Assembly: GCA_036245805.1 (NCBI GenBank)
Contig: BTRK01000001.1
Span: forward strand, 24,683,087 to 24,747,086
DNA length: 64,000 nt
Direction of reading: 5' to 3'
Origin: Pristionchus mayeri
Lineage: Eukaryota > Nematoda > Chromadorea > Rhabditida > Neodiplogasteridae
Position 1 is the stretch's first letter, and the number at the start of each line of letters is the position of its first letter. Shown here piece after piece: positions 49,801 to 61,913 of this stretch. The position numbers and the translations under genes were made by a program. The notes below the pieces were generated by a model that worked only from the letters and a program-made list of their open reading frames with translations, had not been told where the DNA came from and searched no databases.

Positions 49801-51752
49801 TTCCCCCCTCCCCCCATCCCCCATCCCCTCCAAAGTACGGTCCATCTATAGTTACCCCTAACCCCCACTTCACAGTATCTCATTCCATTGATCTTTCTGT
49901 CCCCTTCCCTAATCTGTCCCTTTCCCTCATCTCTTGCCCTCCTGTGATTTCTCTCCTCATTTTGTATGCCCATATCTCTGCCCACCGTCCCTTCCTCCCT
50001 TCCTCCCTTCCTCCTTTCCTCCCTTCCTCCCTTCCTCCCTTCCTCCCTTCCTCTCTTCCTCTCTTCCTCCCTTCCTCTCTTCCTCCCTCCCTCTCCCTTC
50101 TTCTTTCGCATCTTGTACTTTGTGCAACTTTGAACTACGCCTTGCTCCCTTCGTTGCTTATCCGTCCATCAGAGGAATTTATGATTTGCAAATTTTGGGT
50201 CACCCTCAAGTTTGCATCCAGAGTATTTTTTCTTATAAATCTTTTATTCTCATCGTTATTCATTGGATTGTCTGTTAGTCCCAAGTATAGAGAAATATCT
50301 ATAGTGACTTAATAAATGTTGTTTAAGTAAATACGGTCGGATTGCAGATAACAAAGGGTGCATTATATCTCAGATAAGGCAGAGGGTTGACCCATCTCTC
50401 AGCGGGAGAGTTCATCTTTGCCATAAGTTTCATGTGACCGCCTTTTCACTTTCTCGTTCAAACACTACTCTAATCACATGTGGGAAAGATCATCAAACGT
50501 GTTTCCCAAGATCCTCGCGCGCGCTTTCCCAGAATTCTTCCTCCCTTTGTATGGTAGATTCTCTTCCCTTCAATCGTGACTAATCTTGGGGAATCCTCTG
50601 GATTGACTTACGGCTGTTCAATAGACTCCGTCGTACAAAAGAGATTGCTTTCGATGATTTGAGGGCTGCTTATTGCAGAACTTCGCCTCACTTTTTGAGA
50701 AGTGTGCACATTCTCTCTCTCTATCTTTCCTCGAACCGGTCGGGAGTGATGGCTGGTGCAGTAAAGTCTATCGATACCATAGAGGTCAAAGGAATGCCAT
50801 TCGATTGGTAGATCAAGGAATAGTCACCGGGATGATGAGAGAGTGGGGAGAGTGATGAGGAGGCGAGTTATTCGGGGAACAGCACCCTCCCCTACTCTCC
50901 CTCATTGTCAGTCGGTCTGATCAATCAAGTTGGAGCATCAACTCGCTATCGCTTCCAGTTAGGATTCGCCGGTTCTCGTATATATCACGTAGCGGGAGTA
51001 TTCTGCTGTGTCTTTCTTGTAGGCATGCCTATTTATTCCGATATCTCCGAATCTGCCTTGTCCTTTGCCCTATCATTATTATTCGTCTGACCAGATTCTC
51101 ACAGTATATATGATGATGTTGAGTGAAATGACCTTCTCCACGTGTCTCATTGAAGTGGCCTTTCTCGTGACCAAGCATCTCCTGAGGATCCCTATTGCAT
51201 GAATGCACTCATCTGCAAATTATCACATTGTTGTTCCAAGGTGAACTCATATCGAAATGATCGTGGGAGTAGGAGGCACGATAGTGCATTCGCGAACAAA
51301 TCCATCCTTCTCCAGCTGTTTTCCGAGATATCTCTACATGTCTTGCTCTTCCAATTCAACAATCGTAATCGAAGGGCGTTATTCCAATCACAGGAGTGGC
51401 CGTTTCTCGATCTTCTCTGCTTCTTCTATCATTGTCTCCCATCCTCAATCGACTCCTTTCTCCTACCACTCAATTACTCTCTTCTCTACCAATCGACTAT
51501 TTCTTTCCCAGCTGTTCACTACCTAATTCTTTGAACTGGCACTTTCCGAGATCGTCTTCGAATTAGAGGAGAACTTTTTTCGTTCTCAACACTTCACATG
51601 CCATTCCCATGCCTAGATACATAAGATGTGTATCCGAACGTCATTGCCATTGCAGCGAACCAGAATATTTTCCCAGTATTTGCTCGATTTCTCTGTCACT
51701 TTGACCTGCGCGTTCCCATTATTTCTTTACCATCCCTATCTAATGTCTAAGA
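49801..51752. other. 2-kb region, no coherent gene model
   Basis: Contains the pyrimidine microsatellite at 49980-50100. At 50905-51180 the plus strand has hydrophobic reading frames (for example FCCVFLVGMPIYSD and STCLIEVAFLVTKHLL) that hint at a membrane protein, but I could not join them in one frame with sensible splice sites. Either a diverged or decayed membrane-protein gene or promoter sequence of the next gene. Confidence 0.35.
49980..50100. repeat. CTTCCTCC microsatellite
   Basis: About a dozen imperfect 8-base units of CTTCCTCC/CTTCCTCT in tandem, a pure pyrimidine tract just after the stop of the preceding gene. Confidence 0.85.
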
Positions 51753-53857
51753 ATGTCGTCGGAAGATTTGGAAGTGGCTGAGCTGCGATCACTGGTCTCT
51801 TCCCATCTCACTCCCTACTACGATACCCACTTCAATCTCCTTAGATGGATACAGGTGCTGAGATGCTCCCAATGCCTAACCCAGATAGTCATTGAGAGAT
51901 GAGATAACCTGATCAGTCCAGTCCTTTCAGGCGCATCCTGGAGTGGCGATGGAGAAGATTGCCGAGAGACTCCGTCACCATCTTCTCTATCGGTGAGGGT
52001 GGAACACTATCTTTTATGTGAACCTCTCCCTTCTCCGTAGTCCATCAAAACAATCGAGGGTGTGTCGCGCCCAGTGAGCTTGCTAAAGTGTTAACAGAGT
52101 AGTCCATGTTCACATCTCTATCAGAGAGACAAGGGCGAGCCTGTCTGGAGTCATAACTAGCACGTACTACAGAACGTGTTCATGGGATATCGACGGAGTG
52201 CACGAGAAGGAGCGCGGCTACCATCCCATCCATCGATACTGGCCAAGGAGCGTTTGCGGAATGAGCCAAGTCTTCCCAAACTGCCTCGTCCATGTGGAGC
52301 AGGCAAGATACTTTAGGAGCAAACTCAGAATATTTTACGGGGGAGAGTGCGTAAACTACTGCCACAGTCTCTTATTTTTCGTTCTTGTGCTAGTTTCTAG
52401 ATGCATAATACATTCTCATTGCTCGGAAATATAACCGTAAGTGAGAAATGAAAATTCCAGTCTGGTCACGTCGACTTCGACGGAATTCTGGACAATTTCT
52501 CGATCGCAGAAGTGATGAGGGCGAGGATATTCGACATCGAGGAGATGCTGCGCGATGTGATGATCATCGAGAAGGAGACGGGTGAGTGAGACCACCTCTC
52601 TGTCTGTCCTCTCTGGTAGTTTCTCATCCAAACCCTTCATGAATTTCAGGCGAACAGGCTTCAGTCATCTACGTAATGGACGCGGATGGAATAGAGTACA
52701 CGAAGAAATTGTTCGACTTGGTACTCGGTTCACTCAGAGCCCTCTCCGAGTTCATGGCTGACCACTACGTTGAACTAGTCAAGTGAGTACTCCTTGTCAC
52801 CCAGACACATGGGCTAAAAATCCGACCATATTTACTTTTTTATTACGTATCAATTATTATTTTGGTGCCAGTGAGGATTAACACCCCATGCAGAACAATT
52901 CTGAACACCCCACTTTTTTTCCAGAAAATTGATGGTTGCTCATTCAGATACTTCGTGATCGTGAATGTTCCCTCTTGGGCGTATGCCCTCTGGACGATGG
53001 TGAAGCCTCTGCTGCCAGAGAGAACCAGAATGAAGATGAGTCCCCTCCCCTTCCCTATTCACTCTCCCTCGACTAGATCCCCCCCACCTTACCCTCTCCT
53101 TCCTAGTGCACGTCCGTATTCTGTCTACCTCCAACTGGCGATCTGAGATCCGTTCCCTGATGGATCCCTCAGTCGGACCCTCCTTCTGGAATGATGAGAA
53201 CCACAACGACTTCAAACTACCGATGGAACGACCACCCAAAGTGCCCCAAGTGCAGATTACGGTAGGCGAATGGACTCCTCTTCAAATTCAGGATGGAAGC
53301 ATTCCAGGAACCTCGGGAGAAATTGGAAAAGGTTGTGGTGAAGGCAGGGAGTGTTCACTGGATAGAGTACAGTCTGGAGCAGGGAGACGCCATCTCATTC
53401 CTTGTCACTGGTACGAATTAGTAGTAGCTAGTATTGGTTGTTGATGCAGGAAAAGAGCTCCGGAGAGGGAGAACAATAGCAATTCGGATGGATTGGAAGT
53501 GTAAATTGAATGAGTCCTTTATTGAGGCAACGCCAATTTCGGGTTCACGATCGTCCGTGCTGAGGGAGAGGAGGAGGAGGATGCTTTCGCGTGAGTATCA
53601 GTATTGAGATAGTGAGTACTCATTGGAATGCAGGATGCGGCAGATCTACCCTCTCTTCTCGTGGATGCCTGGTCCACTAAAGGTATGGAGGGAATGGGGA
53701 AGGGAATGAAGGGAGATGGCAGGTACCCATCGAGGACACTGTCATCGCCCCTCAATCGGGAGTATACAAGGTCTGGTTTTCGAATTCACGAGCCTGGTGG
53801 TCTTCACTCTCTATCCAGCATAACATTAAAGTGATAAAGAAGCAGTTGACAGACTAG
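51753..53857 (+). CDS. SEC14-like protein, CRAL-TRIO plus GOLD domain (about 398 aa)
   Basis: Lipid-binding/transfer protein of the nematode CRAL-TRIO/GOLD (CGR-1/CTG) type. Exons 51753-51854, 51931-51992, 52173-52302, 52461-52581, 52650-52782, 52948-53039, 53107-53261, 53308-53410, 53450-53500, 53527-53590, 53634-53682 and 53723-53857. Seen: an N-terminal CRAL-TRIO helix region (YDTHFNLLRWIQ, KIAERLRHHLLYR), SWDIDGVH and HRYWPRSVCG. The SEC14 core follows (ASVIYVMDADGIEY, VIVNVPSWAYALWTMVKPLL) with the lever segment RILSTSNW. The GOLD strands are VKAGSVHWIEYSLEQGDAIS, FGFTIVRAEGEEEE, and QSGVYKVWFSNSRAWW near the end. Two oddities: the donor at 52303 is GC, and the gap 53501-53526 is only 26 bases, either a micro-intron or a frameshift. 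The 53039 donor (GTCCCC) is weak. Confidence 0.87.
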
Positions 53858-54364
53858 ACCCATCCCCTCTTGAGATTGTCTAGAAAGAATCATCCCCCTG
53901 TATGTGATCTCCCCCCTTCGATTGCACCAAACATGTACAGCTAACCATAGCATTTGAGATATTTATAGCGTTATTCAGAGCATAAATTGAGTTATAATCT
54001 GAAATTGTCGCGAAATTACGGTGTTCAGTGAATAAATTCGATTGAGATGAGATCAAATTGGGCGAAAGGAGCACGATTTCACAGTTGAAAACATCAAGAG
54101 TGTAAGTAATCAAGTAGGGATACGCACTTAACAATTTAGAAAACATGGTAAGTGGTGGTTTACATAATAATGGTTCGAGAAGTGAGTTTGAATGCAGAGT
54201 AGAGGGCGGGAGGGAGATCATTCAGAGTGCAGCCATTCTCAGAGAGATATCTGAAGAGAGTGATACATCTCTAGTCGCATCTCTGACACAATCGAGCGAC
54301 TGATCGTTACATAAATACGTTCAATAAAATCCTATTCATGGGTCTTAGAGTGGAAGGAGGAGAC
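53858..54364. other. Intergenic between convergent genes
   Basis: 507 bases between the stops of the CRAL-TRIO/GOLD gene (plus) and the BTB-like gene (minus). No gene was seen. A last small exon of the minus gene cannot be excluded because its final exon ends at a good GTGAGT donor overlapping the stop. Confidence 0.45.
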
Positions 54365-56477
54365 TCACAGATGGAGAGTCTTGAGGGCGTCACTCGGAGA
54401 TCCCAATTGCTTCGTCCCGAAGTCGTAGAGTCTGCAGATACCAGAGTAGACCCCCATTCTAGTTCCCTCCCTTCGACTAACCTGGCCATACGTTTGCATG
54501 CCCTCTGAGTCTTATGATAGCCGTTATATATTGGCTGGTAGCCATATGACATTAAAAATGTTGGGATCCACTATATATTGGGAGTCACCCAATCCCGAGG
54601 GAGAAAGTAAGGTGGCTTGAGCCTAGGGTACCGCTAGAGCTAGCGACCCCCACTCCCGGTCGTCAAGTCTCCGAGGTTTGGGACCCACTATATATTTGAA
54701 AAAGCCCGCGGGCACTGAAAATGTATGAACCTGGCCATTCTGTAGATGGCGGCCATCTCGAGTAGTCGAATGGGGTGGAAGTGAGACTGCATCAGCCAAT
54801 CCTCGATGCATCTAAAGAGAGACACCGAATACACAACTCTCAATTTAAATCTCCGTTGAACATATAGTAAGAGACTGTTCATCAGAGAACTCAACAACTG
54901 TACAGGAGTTCACAGATCTTAAAATTCAACATTTCCCATACCGTTTTTTGTGAAGCATAATTATTTGATATCAAATTTTTCTCCCACAAAATGGGGAATT
55001 TCCGAACTGTTTTTTTTTTCAAAATCGGCTCCCTAGTCTTAATTCTTACTGCTGTCAATCATCAATCGGAAGTTTTCAAAAATCTGGGAAATATATAAAT
55101 CTGGAGACTCGGTTAACCTGTCACGTTCTTTTGTGGACGGTCTTTCAATACCTCAGAAATTTGTGCAATCGGAGTCGCGAGGCCAGCGGGAGAAGAGTAG
55201 CGTAGTTGCCTCTAAAGGTAAAATATTACCGGAACTAGGTCGGATGATAGCCTACGGGATGATAACCAAAAAATGATCCGTTCTGTAGAACTTTCACAGA
55301 ATCATTTCTGACACTTTGGGAACCTGAAAGTTCTACAAAAGGGCCTATTTTTTGGTTATCATCCGATGGTGATCATCCGACCTAGTGCCAATATCACACA
55401 TTTATATTTTTCACTTAGGTATAACCGAAACTGTTTTGCAGGATAAGTATAAGAATCTTAGTGTTAGGCTATACTATTCTCAACGGAGATGTTACCAAAG
55501 TGAAAGAGTATCTAACCTGTGAACGATGGGTTGGTCATACGCTTGGAGAGATTCCAGTAGGCATTCCATCTCCGATGGATCCTCGTGAACGACCACCTGA
55601 AGGGATCGGATTAGAGTGGCCCCATATCGAGAGAAGCGAAGCAGATCGAAGTACCGAAAACAGCCAACAAAAGAAAGAACTTTAAAGAGGAAGAGGCGAA
55701 ATCAGTACCTGGTTGATCCACTCGTCTTTAATCTTCTTCCACTCTTCGAAGATTCCGCCGTGATCCACCAATCGATTGACGTCTACGAACCAGCACTTAG
55801 ACACACACTGAATGGTATATGCCAATTTATGGAAGAAATTTAGAATAAAATAATCAGATGAATTGTGATGCACTCGGCTCACACGTGATATTACAGCCCC
55901 CAAAGGCATACACGGAACTGACTAGTACTCGGAAATCCCGGTTTCGAGATTGTTCACTCAAATTCGTCTTCGAGAGAATCTGAAATGATGCGCTCATTGA
56001 AGTATATTAAGCAAAGGGAAGATAAATAGATGTTCCTGGAATGAGAGATGAACTTACGTTCGTCTTGTACTTGATCACAATTTTCTCCATTGCATTCTTT
56101 TTCCCTCTCCTTCTCCTCCTCCAGACAGTACTCATGTCGTTTGAGGGCCAGAGATTACCCACGATCTACAGAAGGAAAGTAACCCTAGAATTTGATACCG
56201 TTTAAAAGCTAACCCCTTTCGTGTCTTTCTCTCCAATCAATAATTGTAGATCAACGATCGATCGAAAAGAGTCTCCGAGGTCGTGTTCCAATCTAGCATG
56301 TACCTTCAACCAGTATCTCTTTCCTTTCAGAGATTGGATTCTTCTCACCTCGACTACAGTATCCGCATCTTCCTCGACCCATGACACTTTGAGAGAGAAG
56401 GGGCCAGCATCGCATTCAGTCTCCCCCTTTCCATCCACTCCCACAGTAACACTCAGTCCAATGAGCCAGTCATCCAT
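54365..56477 (-). CDS. Possible BTB/BACK-like protein (about 249 aa)
   Basis: Seven exons join in phase: 56477-56214, 56165-56058, 55979-55929, 55807-55709, 55596-55517, 54811-54731, 54431-54365. The second half (VVVHEDPSEMECLLESL, then CIEDWLMQSHFHPIRLLEMA, AIYRMARLYDFGTKQL) has the helix pattern of the C-terminal part of BTB domains and the following helices (C..WL...P..LLE.A..Y.M..L). The first half (FSLKVSWVEEDADTVVEV, YWLKVHARLEHD, CWFVDVNRLVDHGG) could be a diverged MATH domain, as in nematode MATH-BTB proteins, but the core BTB beginning (D..L.V....F..H...L) was not found, so an exon may be missing. The ATG follows TTGCAG directly. The intron at 54812-55516 carries a MITE. Confidence 0.45.
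55234..55386. repeat. 153-bp inverted-repeat MITE
   Basis: Ends ACTAGGTCGGATGAT and ATCATCCGACCTAGT are inverted copies. A second inner pair (GATGATAACCAAAAAAT and GGGCCTATTTTTTGGTTATCATC) and GAAAGTTCTA complete a hairpin. It lies in an intron of the BTB-like gene. Confidence 0.85.
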
Positions 56478-57278
56478 CTGCAACTACTTCTTACATCTCA
56501 GGCCTTCCATATTCTCCTTCCTCAAAATCGCGTTTACATCAAAATTTGATTAAGGTATTTGTAAAAGGTAGTATTTCCACCATTGCTGTGTTGTATGCTC
56601 ACACTTGACTCCAGACCACATCATCGCAATACATACATTTATTTCGCAGAATAACCAATTGCTATGTACAATGTCTATTGGAGCGATACTAAGGTGCATT
56701 ATCTCTAATCATGGGGTCTTGTGGTTGCACTCGAAACTTGCGTATAACACTAAAAATCAAAAGGCCATTCTATTGTAAGGTGTACTACAGGGTCGACTCA
56801 AACAAGTCATTCAACGAGCCATAGTACCCTATCAAACGACAATTAATCAAGGAGTCAGAGAACAGGGTCTTATTATAATCTGTGTTTAGGCGCACTTCGT
56901 ACTTGAGTAACAATGTGGGAAAGTACCTGGATTACAGCTGTAATCTATTATCAAATCAAGGTAGATGGAGATTACGAGAGTCGACTATCAGTACACATGG
57001 CTGGGATAGATTAGAATATTGAGAAAGAAGTTGAAACAAATACTGTTAGCTCAGAAAGCAACAAGCAAGCATTCGATACAAGAAATATGCTAGTTAGGAG
57101 ATATGGGGAAGTGATCATACAGGAAAGCCGAATCGGATGATCTGCCTAACTCCTCTCCGAGTTACGATCATAACTGACACGGCTTAATCAGAATTGTGCA
57201 CGAGTTGGTAAATAATGGGACAGAGCTGAATGGTGAAATTTGAGACGAATGGAATGTGATGAATAGCACCATCGACAT
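56478..57278. other. Intergenic, no gene seen
   Basis: 800 bases between the AMPK beta stop and the start of the BTB-like gene, both on the minus strand. No conserved pattern was recognised; it probably holds the AMPK beta 3' UTR. Confidence 0.45.
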
Positions 57279-59075
57279 TTAAATCGGTTTGTACAGAAGA
57301 GTAGTCACGTACCTGAAAGCATAACTCGCATAAATATCCAAATTGAACAGTCAGACTGGCACTCACTTCTTCCTATATCGATGAGTGGCGGATAGAACCA
57401 TGACGCCATCCTTTATGGAGAGGGCGTACAGATGGTTGAGCATCACGTGGTTTGGCTCGGGCAACACATTCGGATCGCATTGCACCGGAGTGTCCTTGTT
57501 CAGAATCACCTGAGATGCGGACAGTATATAGAGAGTATAATTGAAATAATAATAAATGTCAAGAAGGGAGATTGGAGAGGAAATATAGAAAGAGCAACAG
57601 TGCTTGCCTGGAGTAGATGGGGAGGGAGGACAGGCGGATTGTGTGCCTTGTCGAAGTCCTTCTTCTCGGGGATCTCCTGCGTGAACACTCGCAATTTCTC
57701 CAGTTCACGATCATTCGGAGTGTCGTGCGAGGCTGGCTGAGAAGGGTGAAATCATCAAGAATAAAAGCATCATCATGAGACAGTATACTAAATTATATTA
57801 ATTGAGGCTATTACCTGATTAGAACTCTTCATTGCCTCTCCAGCCTGGCTCGATGCCAGGTCCTTATCCAATGCGTCGAACACCTAGAATTGAATAAATA
57901 GAGGAACATTTCCTGAACGGAATGCGAAAACAGCAAGAAGCATGCCAAGAATCTTATTTAGAAAAAAAAGAGATCATTGACTAACAAGTAGAATCAGGAA
58001 AAGTGTACCTCGAAGTCTGCTTCGTCTATTCCTATAACATTGTTCTCAGTTCCCAGTGTGTTGTCTGTCTGTAAAATACATTATTAATTTAAATCAATGG
58101 AAACTTTAAAAAACGCAAAGCGAATAGTTGAAAGTACTGACTTCGCTTACCTTGGGCTGGTTATCATCGACGACCCACTTGCCATCTACCAGAAATTTGT
58201 ATTCGTGCTTGCCTGGCCTTAGAAATAAACAAGATCAATTTATGAATGGTCGAATCGTCTAATTGATCCTTCATCTCTACTGTTTCTCTTTCAGTTCAAA
58301 AAGAGGATTATTTTGTGTCATCAATGCGAGGGATCTACTGCACTCCGACTTTATGACGTACTACCCAAATCGCAACCGAATGGGAAACATTTCGAATCTT
58401 CTATTGGAATAAAGTATAACTTACACGAGGTCGACGATAGTTGAGAAATCGTGAGAACTCTTCACAAGCGGTATCTTCCTCTTCCAATTATCCCAGCTTC
58501 CACAAATGTAAACTGCTTTCGGGGGCACGGAGCCAGTTGCATGCCACTAAAAATCGAGCACATGAAACACACCACTGGCGTGATAGCAATAAGTGTGTGA
58601 TATGGATGCATTGCAACCATCAAGTGATAGACCACTTTTTCAACACGTTGACACTAAAAATCGATAATTGGTACAAACCTTGAAGACGACGGGATATTCG
58701 ACGGTCTCTGAGAGGAAGGAAGGATCGCCATACATTCCGCCCTCCTCGTCACTCTTCGCTATTTTCACCTATAACCGAAGCGAATCATCGTACATGCCTT
58801 TGCTCAAATAGGAGAGAGATGTTCAAACATTGCCGCGACACTCTTACTGTTCTGCGGTTACTCCGAACGTATACTCTCTAATTTATATCTCTTTGACGAG
58901 CGGAAAAAAGGAGTATTAATACCTGTACAGGGCAACCGTCCTCAGTCGATTGGTGGAAGGGTGAGTGGGGATTATTGGAGTAGGCGCGCGCCCTCCCTCC
59001 TGTCACAGCACCGCCCGTTCCCAGTCCGTCGCCAGTCCGATCCCGCTTGTGCAGAGTGGCCTGGTTGTTGCCCAT
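57279..59075 (-). CDS. aakb: AMPK beta subunit (288 aa)
   Basis: Scaffold and glycogen-sensing subunit of AMP-activated kinase. Exons 59075-58923, 58768-58679, 58546-58425, 58217-58151, 58068-58009, 57883-57815, 57736-57608, 57509-57367 and 57312-57279 join in phase. Seen: N-myristoylation start MGNNQA. The CBM48 glycogen-binding domain spans about 80-144 (YPVVFKWHATG, VYICGSWDNWKRKIPLVKSS, GKHEYKFLVDGKWVVDDNQP). The C-terminal subunit-binding domain reads FTQEIPEKKDFDKAHNPPVL, PPHLLQVILNKDTPVQCDP, LPEPNHVMLNHLYALSIKDG and VMVLSATHRYRKKYVTTLLY, ending in KPI. Length matches the family (about 270). The intron after exon 7 starts with GC. No break was found. Confidence 0.96.
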
Positions 59076-60036
59076 GCTGAGCAAAGGGGCGGATCTGACC
59101 TACAAATAGATGCCTCCAGGAGATTATGCGATTAACCGTCTCTCTCTGAGTCGAGGTACAACGGTTAAAATGGAATAAATCCGCGATCAATAGTCACGAG
59201 GAAGCTGAGTCTGGGTGGAAGGGTCAAACAAGAACTCTATATTGCAGAAATGAAAAGACATAGGGCGCTAAAACTGTATAAAACGAGCTTGTTGACAAAA
59301 CATGGACGATTTCTGCTCTGGACTTGTCTCGTGCTCACTACCGTATATTCACCGCACTATTGGTAAATTTGCCATGGAATTCGGTGTAAGACCATATCAT
59401 AGAGCTTTTTTCGCAGTCTTTTTTACATGAATATTCTCACTCAGAAGCTTAAAATATATTAATATTGATTAACTAAAATACCCAGGAACATATAAATATA
59501 TAAAAAAACAAATAAAAAGAAAATTTAGTTAAGTCGATTTAAAAGTACAGTATGATTCCATTGTTTGCAAATATACGATAATTTCGGAAGCTTGTACGTC
59601 AGGTATATCACCATTGATGGCATAAATGTACTCAAGAATATGCATTCTGATGTAGCTGTAGCATACAAGAATCATGCAACTCCGTTCCTCTCTACACTGG
59701 ATGACAGTCACGACACATCTCGAACTGTCCAATCCACTTCTTTCACTTCCCCGTTAACATCTCCTTTGATCTCATGCTTGGTCTCCTCCCCTTGTCGAGT
59801 CCTCCGCAATCTCCACCCCTTCTCCTTTCCTCACTGCCCATTCCTCCCTTCTCCCTTCAAGATAGCGTCCGCTCTCCATCCTCCTCTCTCCACATGGTAA
59901 GACACTCCATCATCTTTGATCTACCTTGTCGCCCAACAGGAAAGAGAGTGTGCTTTGGGAGACTCTCGGGAAGTCCGTGCACCACACATCATTCTCGAGT
60001 GTCCTTTATCGAATGGAATACTGTAGACATGAGTGA
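59076..60036. other. Divergent intergenic promoter region
   Basis: Lies between the AMPK beta start (minus) and the small membrane-protein start (plus). A CACATG|GTAAGA donor-like site near 59895 and CCCAACAG near 59938 suggest a spliced 5' UTR for the plus-strand gene. AT-rich at 59440-59560. No other gene seen. Confidence 0.4.
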
Positions 60037-61013
60037 ATGAGCGATGTTGAGGAATGGGTAGTGCTGGGAGTGCTTCTATCGTGCATCGTGCTTCTTCCTC
60101 TCATCATCTACCTCACTTACAAATACACTCGTAAGCCTGAGACTGGACTGCGAGTGGGGAGTGTTGAGAGTGGAAGAGGAGGAAACAGGGTGAGACCTTC
60201 GCTCACTTCACTCATTCCTTCCTCCTTCTATCCATCTTGCCTTACAATTGCTCTACAGTCGCTCAAACCTAGTCTGAATTCGGTCTCTAGCAGTTTCCGC
60301 TTCACGAAAACAGCTCAATTCTCTTGGTCTCACGTAGACGGGACAGTGCGAGACAGGGATGATGTCATTCTTTCAGATATCAGTAATTTCGTCTGAATTG
60401 GATGGTCGGACGGAAGAAGCTCCACGAAGGAAAACAAGTGAGTGGAGGAGTGAATTGTGTACCCTCGAGTGTAGCATGTGATGTATCCCACTGCCACTAG
60501 CACGAATCCCCTCAGCCGACGATGTTCAAGAAGCCTCAACTGATGGGATTATGAAGGATATCCCTTGGATTGCATGATTCATTGCACTCTTCCTTCAGTT
60601 GATCCCCCTGGTCTCCTCTCTGCAAATGGGAATGGCTCTGCGACAACGAGAACAAGACGACTCTCAGGTGGGAAAGAGCGAGCACTCTACTCAATGCAGC
60701 CATGCTTTCCATTGTCCCCCGCTTCCCCCACAGCATGGTCTACTCGCTGTTACTATTCCTTCAAAGGGCTACTCTTTCCATTGGCTTCCTCCCTTTGTGC
60801 ACTACCGCAACACCATGCTCTACATATTTTTAGTCCATATTTATAGGTTGTATTTAGTGATTCAGTTTCTCTTCTCCTCATCTTCATTTTTCTCTTGCAG
60901 CTAGTTTTCTGCACGAGCAGTCGATGATGGATCCCGGACCAATGCCGAAAGACATCGCAGTCGAATTGGAGAGAATCGAAGCTGAGAAGAAGAACAAGAA
61001 GATATACGATTGA
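60037..61013 (+). CDS. Small single-pass membrane protein (152 aa)
   Basis: Not recognised. Exons 60037-60189, 60259-60382, 60599-60667 and 60901-61013 join in phase. A short acidic N-terminus (MSDVEEW) is followed by one membrane segment at about 8-27 (VVLGVLLSCIVLLPLIIYLT), then a basic stop-transfer YKYTRKP and a Ser-rich tail ending PKDIAVELERIEAEKKNKKI plus YD. It is probably type III/I-like with a cytosolic tail (inference). An alternative third exon (60516-60577) continues exon 2 in phase and ends with its own stop after KDIPWIA, giving a 112-residue form. Confidence 0.6.
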
Positions 61014-61913
61014 CTGTCTTTCACAGATAAATACGGGTTCATTCTCAGAGTTTTTTGTTTTAACAAAAAAAAGTTTTTTATTCTCTTCGAGATTTCCTAA
61101 CTATCCTCATGGTTGACTTGCTACACTTTGACCCCCAGATGCCAGATGGACCCAGAATAGTTCTCGACCCACTTCCGAGTCACTCAGAGTAGTGAGACTT
61201 CCTTGACGCTTTGATGACTGTCATTATTCTCAACCTGACATTTCTCTTCTCCAATCCAACCAATCCCAGGCATCAATGTGCACACAAAGGAATATCGGGA
61301 TAAAGAGGAGATGGAAATGATTATTGATGATGACCATTCACATCGAGTATAGTGAAGGGGCTACACGACGGAAGTGTTCGTCCCTCTCATATCCTTGGAT
61401 GACGTTCTCCTTCTCGGATGGATATTGTCTCTGGGGAGGCGACTTCCTCCGTCTGTTGTGCCTGTGTACACGTATCCGCTTCCTGCGAGGAATTACTTGC
61501 AGATGGGAGCAGATCTCACTCATTCATCCATGGAGAAGAGGAGAGGAACGAGAAGGAGAACTGTCAGGAGATCAGCCAACATTCTTGGATGCAATCGGAC
61601 AATTACTCAGTATAACTCAGCAATCTCAATTTTAAATATGTCTGTATTTTCTATTATGTGTAAAAGTTTGGATTGAGATGGAAGAAGAAATATTTATCAA
61701 TATTTTTAAAGAAGATATTTTATGCTCTATTTTTTCACATTTTATTTTGTATGATACATAAATATATGTATTATCATCCATGGACGACGCAACAGCCATT
61801 CCCTTCATCCTTTGCTCTATATTTTCGTCCACGAGGCTTTTCTTTGAGAGAGTAGAGATGGTAGGTCGGATAATGGGAGTATATCAACTTATCCAGATTC
61901 GCAATCGACCGAT
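61014..61913. other. Region without a supported gene
   Basis: Possible short exons at 61139-61192 (MPDGPRIVLDPLPSHSE) and 61270-61351 (acidic, EEMEMIIDDDHSHRV) follow CAG acceptors but do not join in a common phase. The rest (61360-61900) is AT-rich and unassigned. Confidence 0.35.

Noticed and set aside
61139..61351. Possible small two-exon acidic protein
   Set aside because: The two candidate exons do not share a compatible phase and no family was recognised.
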